Shown in pieces: positions 16,521 through 26,571 of a stretch of 39,604 nucleotides of DNA. The notes under the pieces were generated by a model. That model made no database searches, was not told where the DNA came from, and saw only the letters and a list, made by a program, of their open reading frames with translations. The stretch is from CAVXTT01 sp963764685 (lineage in GTDB: Bacteria; Bacteroidota; Ignavibacteria; Ignavibacteriales; Ignavibacteriaceae): positions 1 to 39,604 of the forward strand of contig CAVXTT010000028.1 in NCBI GenBank assembly GCA_963764685.1, read 5' to 3'. Position numbers and translations under genes: made by a program. The first letter of the stretch is position 1. The number at the start of each line of letters is the position of its first letter.

Positions 16521-16852
16521 ATGATAATGGATATGCTCCATCAAAAAACTGGTCGTCTTTCCTGGAATATTTCAGCCAACTCCATAAGGAGCTGCCGTGT
16601 TCCATTCAGATTCTGGATGGCCCTTCAGAGGTGAACGCAGGCGAGCATCTGAGATTCTCCGCAATCTCCTTTACTGACGGAAGAGAAAAAGTTCTTAATA
16701 TTATAGCCGATTATGAAGGAAAGGAGATCAATCACCTGGTCAAGGATATTAAGCAGATTTGCGTTACACGCACCAATGAAGGGGACGAGTCTTCCGTTAT
16801 GATTCAATCCGCAGGGGATTTGTTACATCTCTCTTTCGGTAAAAAGTTTTAG
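16521..16852 (+). CDS. DUF5335-like protein, left copy (diverged)
   Basis: Apart from a one-base loss near 16533 just after the start, the frame to 16852 is open and encodes a homologue of the right-arm protein (32349-32684). It has about 20 amino-acid differences in ~105 residues. Most are conservative (K/R, I/V, N/D, E/Q, D/E), with many third-position base changes. That pattern indicates natural divergence under selection, not sequencing error, and makes this gene the clearest evidence that the two arms derive from different haplotypes. Its function is unknown. Confidence 0.6.
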
Positions 16853-16950
16853 TAATTAGAAAATTTTATAAATTATTTTATGATTTGCACGAAAATGTAT
16901 TATTCAATAGAAGGTACCAAAATCCCTCCCAATAATTTAAGAGTTGTTAA

Positions 16951-17186
16951 ATGCCAAGAGTAAATTTAACAAATAAGCACTATAATGATCAGGTGCGTAT
17001 TGTAAAAGATTACCTTATAGGAGGTACCAGCACGACAATCAGCCTGATAAGCGTCACGCGGTTGATGAAGAGGTTCATACACCGGAAGTACAAGTCGGAG
17101 AATGCTAGAGCTTGCTTTTCTCGTCCAAACTGCTAGAGAAAGCCCATATGGTTCTGGAACAGGCAACAACAGAACCAGTCAACTAA
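16951..17186 (+). pseudogene. 78-residue unknown protein, left copy, frameshifted
   Basis: The first 23 residues (MPRVNLTNKHYNDQV...) match the intact right copy at 32011-32247. Then indels near 17022, 17050 and 17110 shift the frame. Many third-position changes to G or C accompany them, so true divergence and sequence error are mixed here. Its 3' end runs into the hairpin terminator of the convergent gene. Confidence 0.55.
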
Positions 17187-17210
17187 AAAAAAACCGGCAG
17201 GGCGCCGGTT
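17185..17210 (-). terminator. Rho-independent terminator of DUF2267 gene, left copy
   Basis: AACCGGC (17192-17198) and GCCGGTT (17204-17210) form a GC-rich stem with a 5-nt loop. On the minus strand it is followed by a run of about nine T, so it terminates transcription of the minus-strand DUF2267 gene. The right copy is at 31985-32012. Confidence 0.75.
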
Positions 17211-17374
17211 CTGAATACATAAAACAATAAGAGGAGGTAAATCGTAATTCGAAATAGAATAAAATCTGTTAGATTACATATACAAAATATACTCCGCCTC
17301 TTCTCTTCAATCGGGGAAACCCTGATTTCTCAGGGCAGAAGCCTGATACTGCATAAAAAAGATGCGTAATATTT

Positions 17375-17731
17375 TCAGGGAAAGAGGGGTAGAAATTCTT
17401 CAGGAAGTAAGTTAATATGTGATATCTTACCAACTTATCGCCTCATCTAAAACTGTAAGAACAGCTTTACTATGTATTTTTGCAGTCTTTTCGTCTGAAC
17501 TTTCTCGTTCGGCTACTCTTCTATAGAATTCTTCCACCGAAAAATCCTCAGAAAGAATTGAAATTCATATAATTTTTCAATTCAAAGGGCAGCTGCGAGC
17601 TGATATGCTTTGCTTCCTCTATTGTAAGTCTTTCTGTCAATGTCTAAAGGTAGCTTTAATTATCATTTTAATTCGTGTGTGCATGAATTACAATACCCTT
17701 GTACCGCTTTTACAAATTCTTCATATCGCAT
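17375..17731 (-). pseudogene. DUF2267-family protein, left copy, frameshifted
   Basis: The intact copy is at 31449-31814. The left copy keeps the start, the EEAKHISSQLPFEL region and the stop, but is 9 bases shorter, with single-base losses near 17400, 17555 and 17640 that break the frame. Likely sequence error. Confidence 0.65.
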
Positions 17732-17909
17732 TTTTTCTGTACTCCTTTTTTATAGGTATTATTAATCATTAAATAAAAACTTTATTTTTTGAAATAGTGA
17801 GCCTCTTTAACAACTTTTAAATTTTTATTAATTTGCTCTTTTATCAAAAAATATTACTGCTGATCAAAACACAACATTTGATAGGATATTTATCCATTGA
17901 TATAGAATT

Positions 17910-18147
17910 ATGGAAGAAAGTGAGAAATGTCAACATATTGCAATGCCTGATGGAAGAAGTAAAAAGGGGGCACGACAGCCGGGAAGCAGCTATTGGAACC
18001 AGAAGAGTCAATTGGGCAGGACGCAGGGATAGTGATATTACGCGCAAGCAGATTTTTTGATAATCCTGGTTATATGGAGTTGACACCTTCCCCTCCAGAG
18101 GATAATATTACCAGAATTAATGATGAGCAGGATGAAGGAATCTTCAA
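17910..18147 (+). pseudogene. Small DUF2188-like protein, left copy, frame broken
   Basis: ATG 17910 gives MEESEKCQHIAMPDGR. One base later the frame with VKRGHDSREAAI and a QDAGIV-type strand takes over (interrupted again near 17990), followed by an acidic tail EDNITRINDEQDEG. The order of a short beta start, PDG, HDS-EAAI-A-EI helix and VILRADGSFDN strand is that of DUF2188 proteins. Both arms are broken at the PDG region, so either the gene is truly shifted or both carry errors. It lies directly upstream of the DUF4142 gene in the same direction. Confidence 0.4.
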
Positions 18148-18169
18148 GAAAATTTATAAAGGAGTAGAT

Positions 18170-18718
18170 ATGAAAAACATATTTTTTTAAGTATAGTACT
18201 AATTGTTTTATGTGCCATGACAGCTTTTCCCAGAATGATAAGCAGGAAAAACAATCAGAGAAGAAAATGTAACACAGGATGAAGATTTCCTGTCCAAGGC
18301 AGCCAGCGGAGGTAAAATGGAAGTTGAGCTTGGACAGATTGCTATAGAGAAAGCAGGTTCAGAAGAAGTAAAGCAATTCGGGCAAAAGATGGTAATGGAT
18401 CATTCAAAAGCAAATGAAGAGCTGATGTCTATTATTTCTAAAAATAATATAGATAAACCTAAAGCCGAAATGATGGAAGATCATAAAAAGATGGTTACTA
18501 AATTGTCAAATCTTTACGGTGCGGAATTCGACAGAGCTTATATGAAAGCAATCGTTGAGGATCATACAAAAGATATTGAAGAATTTGAAAAGGCATCTCA
18601 GAATTATGAAAATGAAGCCGTCAGACTATGGGCATCTGATACTCTGCCTACATTAAAAAGACATCTTGAACTTGCAAAGCAGATAAATAAAATGCTTCAG
18701 AATTCTGTACGGGAATAG
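18170..18718 (+). CDS. DUF4142-family exported protein, left copy, N-terminus frameshifted
   Basis: The intact version is at 30451-31005. Here an AAGGAG site precedes ATG 18170, but small indels between 18182 and 18290 break the signal peptide and linker. From about 18300 to the stop the DUF4142 domain is intact and differs from the other copy only by I/M in KAIVEDH. Confidence 0.75.
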
Positions 18719-19397
18719 CTTCATATCTGTCCAAATTTGTTTAAACAGAACATATTTGTCCCAAACAATGGCAAAAAAATAAAGAATCCCTCAAGAAAGG
18801 ATGGTAAATTTTGTTTTGACAAGGAAAAAACAACCAAACTTTGGAGAGGGATCTCAGGTTAAAAAGCTTTGCAGACAGATATTAAATCCTTATCCAGTTT
18901 TGCCTGAAGTTAGAAAAAACTACACAAATTTATTACTAATTGCTTTATAATTTCTTATCTGTAGGCCATCTGTAGGCCATCTGTAAGCCATCTTAAGCCA
19001 TCTGTAAGCCATAAGTGCCGTTTTATGGCCTTCAGATGGCTTACAGATGGCTTAGAGATAGCTTACACATATACAATCTTGGTGCTATTCTAAATAAATA
19101 GCCTATGAATATGAAATTTTCTTTGGGAAAGAAACCAGGGTTAAGCGGATTAAAATGAGATTGCAAGACTTATGAATTTTACGACTAAAAAGAGGGAAGG
19201 CATTTCAACTGTTGCGATATACACAGCAAACCTTGTCATTAAGATGAAGTTAAGAAAAAACGCCTAAAGGGGGAATTGCGGGATACATTTATAAAAATAC
19301 GTAAATGAATTCCTTTATTTATCAGGCGAATCTATATTCCCCAAACCATTTGAATCTCCTGCAGTAATTGAGATCAAATATAATTTGATTTCCTATA
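18719..19397. other. 679-nt gap between convergent genes
   Basis: This lies between the convergent DUF4142 and DUF2630 genes. It holds a perfect 10-bp palindrome TGTTTAAACA (about 18738-18747), the large 11-bp-repeat hairpin at 18961-19068, and AT-rich sequence with no protein frame I can support. The same gap in the right arm (29782-30450) is 10 bases shorter, the length of one repeat unit. Confidence 0.7.
18961..19068. repeat. Hairpin built from tandem 11-bp repeats, five units in the left arm
   Basis: The 5' half is GTAGGCCATCT (18961-18971), GTAGGCCATCT (18972-18982), GTAAGCCATCT (18983-18993), TAAGCCATCT (18994-19003) and GTAAGCCAT (19004-19012). The 3' half (19024-19066) is the reverse complement, made of CAGATGGCTTA-type units, with a short GTGCCG-centred loop. 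The result is a nearly perfect stem of about 45 bp. The right arm has four 5' units, lacking the 10-nt one. The site sits between convergent genes. Confidence 0.85.
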
Positions 19398-19634
19398 CTA
19401 TTGCTCATAATTTTCCACGGTATCCGGACCGCGAAGTTCTGCTTTATCTGGATTATCGCCGAATTCCTTTCGGGCTCTCCGCTGTCTTAAAAGGTCCCAA
19501 TACTGATCAAGTTCCACCCTTAGAGCATCCAGAGTTGATTTTTCCTGTTCGGTAATTTCAGGTCCTTTTGAAAATAATCTTTGTTCCTCTTCGGTCATAC
19601 TTTTTATGGTTTCCAGGATTTCTTTTTCTCTCAT
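19398..19634 (-). CDS. DUF2630-family small protein
   Basis: 78 residues from the ATG at 19634, which has an AAGGAG site 6-7 bases upstream. An in-frame TTG 18 bases earlier lies before this RBS and is rejected. The sequence shows a short helical N-terminus, then LDQYWDLLRQRRARKEFGDNPD and a VENYEQ end, characteristic of DUF2630, a family of small cytoplasmic proteins of unknown function. It is identical to the right-arm copy. Confidence 0.8.
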   Translation of the reverse strand: MREKEILETIKSMTEEEQRLFSKGPEITEQEKSTLDALRVELDQYWDLLRQRRARKEFGDNPDKAELRGPDTVENYEQ

Positions 19635-20146
19635 TTTATCTCCTTGATTCAAGTAATTAAGAAAAAATAAGAATTAGAAGCACAGTTCTTGTGATTAGAT
19701 TCAAAGACTTTATCTGTTTTGTACGCAGATCTGGGGGAGTCTTTAAATTATAGGGTTTTGGAGTTCATTTTGGCAGAATTAGTCAAATCATTCATCCTTC
19801 CCATCTGCCGGATATAATTTTTTATGTCATCTTATCATTAAAAGTGGTTCTTGTATTTATTCCTAACCCTTTTATTACTAATTTTTAAGTTCTGAATTAA
19901 TTTTTTATGCCTTTATGGGTACACTAATATCCAATAGTTTTAACAGGCATAAGAATACCGCTGACAACGGATCGCTGCCTGTTAAACTTCTTCCGGGGAA
20001 GGGAATTGAAATAAATAAATTCCCAGGCTTTCCCATATATCCCGGTTATAAATTTGCAACCCGTTTTAACTTCCCCTCTTTTGCGAATCCCTTAAACGGA
20101 TTCGACAAATTAAAAACTTTACCCAAGAATCGAATGAGACAACCTT
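19635..20146. other. Intergenic region upstream of the efflux operon
   Basis: This separates the divergent DUF2630 and TolC-like genes and should contain both promoters. A 95-codon frame at 19915-20202 is open in both arms, but it overlaps the TolC signal peptide and has no RBS or recognisable domain, so I do not call it. I see no other structure. Confidence 0.6.
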
Positions 20147-21565
20147 ATGAATCAGAGATATTCATCTTTTTACTTTCTTTTAATCCTGGTGCTATTAATT
20201 GAATTCCCGGGATTCTCTCAGCAAAAAATATTTACCCTGGATGAAGCAATCCGGACTGCCCTGGAGAACAACAGGGATGTAAAGATTGCCCGCCTTAACG
20301 TGAAAAAATCGGAAGCCGCTGTAAACCAGGCATTCGGCTATGCGCTGCCGAGTGTTGATGTTGCCGCTGATTTTTCACACTTCCTGCTTAAACCTAAAAC
20401 ACCATTTCCTGATTTTGGTGCCTTGCTTTCTAATGCAACATACAGCATACTTTTCGATGAAGGAGTTCTTCCGCGCGATGATTCAAAATACAAACCGGTG
20501 GAAACAGCTCTGCAGTCATTCGTCCAGGCAAATAATTATGAAACGAGAGTCCAGGTAACCCAGACACTCTTTAACTCTGCTGTTTTCAGGGGTATCGGGG
20601 CATCGCAGATATACAATGAGCTGTTTAACCAAGAGCTTGACAGGATCACATCAGAGACAATTACGACGGTAAAAAAATCCTTCTATGGTGTAATGCTGAC
20701 GAAGGAGCTATACGGCATTATGAGCGCGAGTTATCAAAACTCAAAGGATAATTTGAAAAATGTAAAAGCACTATACAGCGAGGGACTTGTTTCAGAATTT
20801 GATATGCTCCAGGCTGAAGTAAGAGTTGATAATATAAATCCTGTAGTACTTCAGATGGAGAATACCCTAAGAAATATAACTAATAAATTAAAAATTGTGA
20901 TTGGTGTGGATCAGGCGGAAGATATTGATGTTAAGGGCGAATTAATTTACAAAGCAGATTCTCTTGACCAGAACGATGCCATCGCTGAAGCGCTCAGTTC
21001 AAATTCTTCAATCAAATCCCTGAAGCTTAAATCGCAGGTTGATGAGGCATTCATTGAACTTGACCGTGCTGAATACTGGCCGGCCTTATATGCCTTCGGT
21101 AACTACAGCTATGCCGGTTCCGGAGAGCAATTCGGATTCCAGAACTACTCTTCGTCCATTGTTGGGCTAAGTTTTACGATGAATCTCTGGAACGGAAACA
21201 GGACAAAAAATAAAGTAGAGCAGTCTGAAATTGGTTTGAAACAAACCGAAGAGCAGATAACCCAGCTTAAAGATTATATTGTTTCGCAGACGAAAGAAAA
21301 ACTTGATGATCTCAACCGGGTAAGATTGCTGATCGAGACACAGGAAAGAAATGTTACTCTTGCACAAAGAGCTTATGATATTGCAACGGTTAGATATAAA
21401 GAGGGAACAGGCAGCCAGCTTGAAATTGAAAATGCCGACGTGGCCCTCAGGCAGGCAAGAATAAACCGGCTTCAGGTAATTTATGACTATATCGTTGCTT
21501 CTTCCGAACTTGACCTGCTGCTCGGTAGAACAGATCCTCTATATAATAATACATCGGGAAATTAA
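20147..21565 (+). CDS. TolC-like outer-membrane efflux protein
   Basis: 472 residues. An N-terminal signal peptide (about 1-25, ending FPGFSQQ) is followed by two OEP repeats. The first starts FTLDEAIRTALENNRDVKIAR. The second starts with the DAIAEALSSN region and includes long helical stretches such as QTEEQITQLKD and LAQRAYDIATVRYKEGTGSQLEIENA, the standard TolC/OMF signature near the C-terminus. It should form the outer-membrane exit duct for the pump encoded downstream. The stop lies 9 bases before the adaptor ATG, and the TAAGGAG stop region doubles as the RBS. The right copy differs by a single V/I change. Confidence 0.92.
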   Translation: MNQRYSSFYFLLILVLLIEFPGFSQQKIFTLDEAIRTALENNRDVKIARLNVKKSEAAVNQAFGYALPSVDVAADFSHFLLKPKTPFPDFGALLSNATYSILFDEGVLPRDDSKYKPVETALQSFVQANNYETRVQVTQTLFNSAVFRGIGASQIYNELFNQELDRITSETITTVKKSFYGVMLTKELYGIMSASYQNSKDNLKNVKALYSEGLVSEFDMLQAEVRVDNINPVVLQMENTLRNITNKLKIVIGVDQAEDIDVKGELIYKADSLDQNDAIAEALSSNSSIKSLKLKSQVDEAFIELDRAEYWPALYAFGNYSYAGSGEQFGFQNYSSSIVGLSFTMNLWNGNRTKNKVEQSEIGLKQTEEQITQLKDYIVSQTKEKLDDLNRVRLLIETQERNVTLAQRAYDIATVRYKEGTGSQLEIENADVALRQARINRLQVIYDYIVASSELDLLLGRTDPLYNNTSGN

Positions 21566-21574
21566 GGAGTATAA

Positions 21575-22605
21575 ATGAAAACTTTAAATTATATAATCAT
21601 ATCGGCATGCCTTACAGCACTGCTTGCAACAGGCTGTACTAAGGAAAAAGTTGAATCAAAAAGTATGGATCAGATCCGTAAGGAGGAAGGTGTACCGGTT
21701 AAAGTAGACACCATCCAGTATTCCCATTTTGAAAAGCAGCTTACATTCTACGCAAAACTTCAGGGGATAAAAGAAACTATTAAGAATTCCATAGTAGGTG
21801 GAAAGATAGAGAGTATAAAAGCACGTGTTGGCTCACAAGTAAGTAAAGATCAGGTTATTATTGAATTTGATACCAACAATCCCGGCGTTCAGTATGAGCA
21901 GGCAAAGACTTCGTATGAAAATGCGGAGAAAACATACATGAGGCTTAAAAAATTACTTGAAGCCGGAGAGTCTTCCCAGGCAGCTTACGATGGAGCTGAA
22001 GCACAATACTTTGTAAGTAAAAGAAATTATGAGTCAATAAAACAGATGTTGTTTATTGAGTCCCCATTCAGTGGTACCCTTGTGGATCTGAAGGTAAATG
22101 AGGGGGATAATGTTAAAAGCGAGGTGCACTTATTTACAGTGGCTGTGCTTTCAAGAATGCGTGCAAAAATATGGGCATCGGAATCTGAGATAGGGTTGAT
22201 GAAAAAAGGCATACCCGCTATTATGAACTGGGGAGCAAAAACTTATAAAGGAAGGATTGTGGAAGTTTCCCTCGCGCAGGATCCTGAGAAACAGGCATTT
22301 TACGCAGAGGTCGAGTTCGATAATTCCACCAATGAATTAAAGAGCGGGGTTACCGTTGAAATAAAAGTGCTTACTTATGATAATCCTAAGGCACTGTAAT
22401 TCCCCGCAATCTTGTAAAAAAAGATGAGAAGGGGATGTTCGTCTTTGTCGAAAATAACGGGAAAGCTGAAAAAAAATATATCACTAATGGTTATGACAGC
22501 GGTCTTGAATGGGAAATAAGCAGCGGATTGAAAGCCGGTGATAAGATAATTACACAGGGCGCTTCTTATCTCGATAACGGTAGTAAAGTTAAAGTGATAC
22601 TCTAA
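21575..22605 (+). CDS. RND adaptor (HlyD/MFP) lipoprotein, left copy, late frameshift
   Basis: The intact copy is 26572-27603 (343 residues). Here one C is missing at about 22396 (GCACTGTAA against GCACTCGTAA), giving a false stop at 22399. The remaining ~68 codons continue in another frame to TAA 22603-22605. A two-base difference near the signal peptide changes LTALLA to LTSLLA. The lost base is probably a sequence error. Confidence 0.85.
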
Positions 22606-22617
22606 AAAGGACTTAAA

Positions 22618-24618
22618 ATGTTAATAGCTAAGATTTCAATTGAACGTCCCATAATGGTTACTATGGGACTATCAGTCTTTATCATATTCGGCATAATAGC
22701 CTATTTCACATTGAATCTTGAACCTACAGCCGGATGTTGAAATACCATATGTAACTGTTTCTACTGTTTATCCGGGAGCGGGCCCCAAGGAAATAGAAGT
22801 GCTGATTAGTAAAAGAATTGAAGAGTCAATCTCTACCATCAGCCAGATAAAGAGTATGGAGTCTTTCTCCCTGGATGGAATCTCTATAATCATTATCGAA
22901 TTTAAGCTTGGAAAGGATGTCGATGTTGCAAACCAGGAGGTAAAAGATAAGATAGATATCATCATAAATGACCTTCCCGAGGAAGCAAAAGCTCCTATTG
23001 TTCAGAAGGTTGATTTTAAATCATTTCCTGTTCTGGAACTCGTGCTCAGCGGTAACGTTGATCCCAGAGAACTTTACCAAATAGCAGATAAAAGATTAAA
23101 GGACAGGTTCTCACAGATCGAAGGGGTAGCTAATGTTAATATCTCCGGAGGCCAGGAGACGGGAAATACAGAGTGGTAATGGATAATAAGACTGTATATG
23201 AAAATAATATTTCATTACCCCAGCTGCTTCAAATCCTCAAAATGCATAATATGGATATCCCGGGGGGATATTTTAAGATTGATAATCAGGAATATACGGT
23301 AAGACTTGAAGGGGAGTTTGCCTCACCCGAACAGCTTAAGGAACTGCAGGTACCCACAATATATGGTCCCAAAAAAGTTAGACAGTTTGCCGAAGTTGTA
23401 GATGGTGGAAAAGATATAAGATCGAGGGCAATTTACTTCGATGATGAAAAAAACCTTCGGTATGAAAACGTAGTGAGGCTTGGAATCGTAAAAAGCGCTG
23501 AAGGCAATGTTGTTAAGGTTGCGGACGCAGTTAAAAAAATTATTCCTGAGCTTGAAGCTGAGCTTCCGGAAGGAATTAGCTTCAGCTTGTTGATGATGCA
23601 TCCGACTTTGTAAAAAGCAGTGTTGATGATACTATGAGCAATGTTTATCTCGGGGTGATCTTTACTGGAATAATTCTGTCTGATATTCCTTCACGATCTG
23701 AGAGCTACAATTATTGTTGCACTCAGTATGCCGACTTCAATTGTTTCCACCTTTTTTCTATTAAAGTTCTGGGGACTGAGTCTTAATATGATGACCCTGA
23801 TGGGATTGTCCGTCTCGGTGGGGGTGCTGGTCGCAAATTCAATTGTGGTTATTGAGAATATATTTCGTTTCAAAAGTATGGGAATGGATAACAGGGAGGC
23901 AGCATACAAGGGCACAGCAGAGGTTGTAATAGCTGTTATGGCATCAACTTTAACAAATCTTGTCGTGTTCCTGCCGATCGCTAATATGTCATCTATGATT
24001 GGTATGTGGCTGAAAGAACTCGCACTGGCAGCTGTGTTTGCAACAATATTTTCACTGATAATGTCGTTTACTCTGACACCAATGCTTGCATCAATGCTAC
24101 TCCCGAAAGTGCGTAAACCTAAGAATAAGATAGCTGCTGCTTTTGAGAGAATGGAAGAAAAATCGACAAATTTTTACTCTGCAATACTTGAAAGAGTTTT
24201 AAGAACCAAACGTAACAGCTGGCTTATAACCGGTGCCACAGTTTTAATATTTATTATTGTAATGATGGTTTTTGCACCCCGCATCGGTTTCGAATTTCTT
24301 CCTGCCTTCGACGACGGCAAGCTTAGGCTTGAAATAGAACTGCCTGAAGGATATAATATCGATGAGACGGCAGTTGTTCTTGAAAAGATAGAAAATAAAA
24401 TTAAGAGCCTGAAAGAAGTTACACATATCCTTACCGACATTGGGAAAAAAAGCGAGCTGGATATAGGTACAAATATGGCGACTATGCTGGTACAGCTTGT
24501 ACCCGAAGATCAGAGGAAATATAAGCTAACCGAGATGCGGGATCTTTTTGTAAAAGAATTATCGGATATGCCCAATGCGATGATCAAGGTTGATCTGGCA
24601 TCTAATACAGGAGGACCG
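22618..24618 (+). CDS. RND (HAE1/AcrB-type) efflux pump, left copy, cut by the palindrome centre
   Basis: It starts at ATG 22618 (MLIAKISIERPIMVTMG), 12 bases after the adaptor stop. It has the first membrane helix, the porter region with PDVEIPYVTVSTVYPGAGPKE, then GVIFTGIIL and MPTSIVSTFFLL helices and the SVGVLVANSIVVIENI segment of TM4. Frame breaks occur near 22733 (extra C), 23157, 23600 and 23680; from 23728 the frame is clean to the centre. Only about 667 codons of the ~1000-1050 expected are present, because the sequence turns back on itself at 24614-24622. RND pumps use proton flux to expel toxic compounds through the TolC partner; the substrate is unknown. Confidence 0.85.
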
Positions 24619-24630
24619 GGTGCTCCTGTA
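24606..24630. other. Centre of the palindrome
   Basis: TACAGGAG (24606-24613) and CTCCTGTA (24623-24630) are separated by the 9-nt spacer GACCGGGTG; outward the complementarity continues for ~15 kb. AGGAG (24609-24613) and CTCCT (24623-24627) could form a small native hairpin in the pump gene. This is the configuration from which a 3' end could fold back and copy its own strand. Confidence 0.9.
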
Positions 24631-26559
24631 TTAGATGCCAGATCAACCTTGGATCATAATTCTTTTACAAAAAGATCCCGCATCTCGGTTAGCTTATATT
24701 TCCTTCTGATCTTCGGGTACAAGCTGCTCAGCATGCACGTCGCCATATTTGTACCTATATCCAGCTCGCTTTTTTTCCCAATGTCGGTAAGGATATGTGT
24801 AACTTCTTTCAGGCTCTTAATTTTATTTTCTATCTTTTCAACGACTGCCGTCTCATCGATATTATATCCTTCAGCAGTTCTATTTCAAGCCTAAGCTTGC
24901 CGTCGTCGAAGGCGGGAAGAAATTCAAAACTCGATGCGGGGTGCAAAAACCATCATTACAATAATAAATATTAAAACTGTGGCACCGGTTACGTTTGGTT
25001 CTTAAAACTCTTTCAAGTATTGCAGAGTAAAAATTTGTCAATTTCTTATCTTATTCTTAGGTTTACGCACTTTAGGGAGTAGCATTGATGCAAGCATTGG
25101 TGTCAGAGTAAACGACATTATCAGTGAAAATATTGTTGCAAACACAGCTTCCAGTGCGAGTTCTTTCAGCCACAGACCGAATCATAGATGACATATTAGC
25201 AATCAGCAGGAACACGACAAGGTTTGTTAAAGTTGATGTCCCATAACACTCTACAACCTCTGCTGTGCCCTTGTATGCTGCCTCCCCCTGTTATCCAATC
25301 CCATACTTTTGAAACGAAATATATTTCTCAATAACCACAATTGAATTTCAGACCAGGACAAGCCCACCGAGACGGACAATCCCATCAGGGTCATCATATT
25401 AAGGCTCAGTCCCCAGAACTTTAAAAGGAAAAAGGTGGAAACAATTGAAGTTGGCATACTGAGTGCAACAATAATTGTAGCTCTCAGATCGTGCAGGAAT
25501 ATCAACAGAATTATTCCAGTAAAGATCACCCCAATAAACATTGCTCATAGTATCATCAACACTCGTGGAAGCATCATCAACAAGCTGAATGTTGATTCCT
25601 TCCGGAAGCTCAGCTTCAAGCTGAGGAATAATTTTGACTCCAATGCGTCCGCTACCTTAACAACATTGCCTTCAGCGCTTTTTACTATTCCAAGCCTCCA
25701 CTACATCTTCATACCGAAGGTTTTTTTCATCATCGAAGTACAGTAAATTGCCCTCAATCTATATCTTTTCCACCATCTACAACTTCGGCAAACTGTGTCA
25801 AGATTTTTTGGGACCATATATTGTGGGAACCTGCAGTTCCTTAAGCTGTTCGGGTGAGGCAAACTCCCCTTCAAGTCTTACCGTATACTCCTGATCAGCA
25901 ATCTTAAAATATCCCCCCGGGATATCCATATTATGCATTTTGAGGATTTGAAGCAGCTGGGGTAATGAAATATTATTTTCATATACAGTCTTATTATCCA
26001 TTACCACTCTGATTTCCCTCTCCTGGCCTCCGGAGATATTAACATTAGCTACCCCTTCGATCTGTGAGAACCTGTCCTTTAATCTTTTATCTGCTATTTG
26101 GTAAAGTTCTCTGGGATCAACGTTACCGCTGAGCACGAGTTCCAGAACAGGGAATGATTTAAAATCAACTTTTTGAACAATAGGAGCTTTTGCTTCCTCG
26201 GGAAGGTCATTTATGATGATATCTATCTTATCTTTTACCTCCTGGTTTGCAACATCGACATCCTTTCCAAGCTTAAATTCGATAATGATTATAGAGATTC
26301 CATCCAGGGAGAAAGACTCCATACTCTTTATCTGGCTGATGGTAGAGATTGACTCTTCAATTCTTTTACTAATCAGCACTTCTATTTCCTTGGGGCCCGC
26401 TCCCGGATAAACAGTAGAAACGGTTACATATGGTATTTCAACATCCGGCTGTAGGTTCAAATTCAATGTGAAATAGGCTATTATGCCGAATATTATAAAG
26501 ACTAATAGTCCCATAGTAACCATTATGGGACGTTCAATTGAAATCTTAGCTATTAACAT
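24623..26559 (-). CDS. RND (HAE1/AcrB-type) efflux pump, right copy, truncated
   Basis: From ATG 26559 the first ~250 codons (to about 25800) read cleanly. They include the first membrane helix, the porter domain with AYFTLNLNLQPDVEIPY and YTVRLEGEFASPEQLKEL, corresponding to the region that is broken in the left arm. From 25800 to the centre there are many one- to few-base indels. Only local pieces such as the TM segment with MPTSIVSTFFLLKFWG (about 25251-25541) stay readable. Merging this copy's N-terminus with the left copy's 23728-24618 gives a continuous pump sequence up to the palindrome centre. Confidence 0.82.
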
Positions 26560-26571
26560 TTTAAGTCCTTT

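Larger units (their letters stand above)
9608..24613 (+). repeat. Left arm of a ~15-kb inverted duplication
   Basis: The whole stretch recurs in reverse complement at 24623-39604. Paired positions sum to 49212 at the outer end, 49178 around the TolC gene and 49236 at the centre, the drift being net indels. Most of the arms are identical to the base. Local tracts at 11855-12080 and 16521-17700 show coding-compatible substitutions, and single-base indels break reading frames in one arm or the other. Confidence 0.97.

Noticed and set aside
18961..19068. CRISPR array
   Set aside because: Units are 11 bp, directly abutting without spacers, and arranged as an inverted repeat; no cas genes.
19915..20202. 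A 95-codon open frame before the TolC gene, repeated at 28976-29263
   Set aside because: It overlaps the TolC signal-peptide codons, has no RBS and no recognisable domain; its preservation simply reflects the identity of the arms.
23728..24894. A 388-codon frame running across the palindrome centre
   Set aside because: The part after 24618 is antisense pump sequence created by the join; it is not a natural fusion protein.
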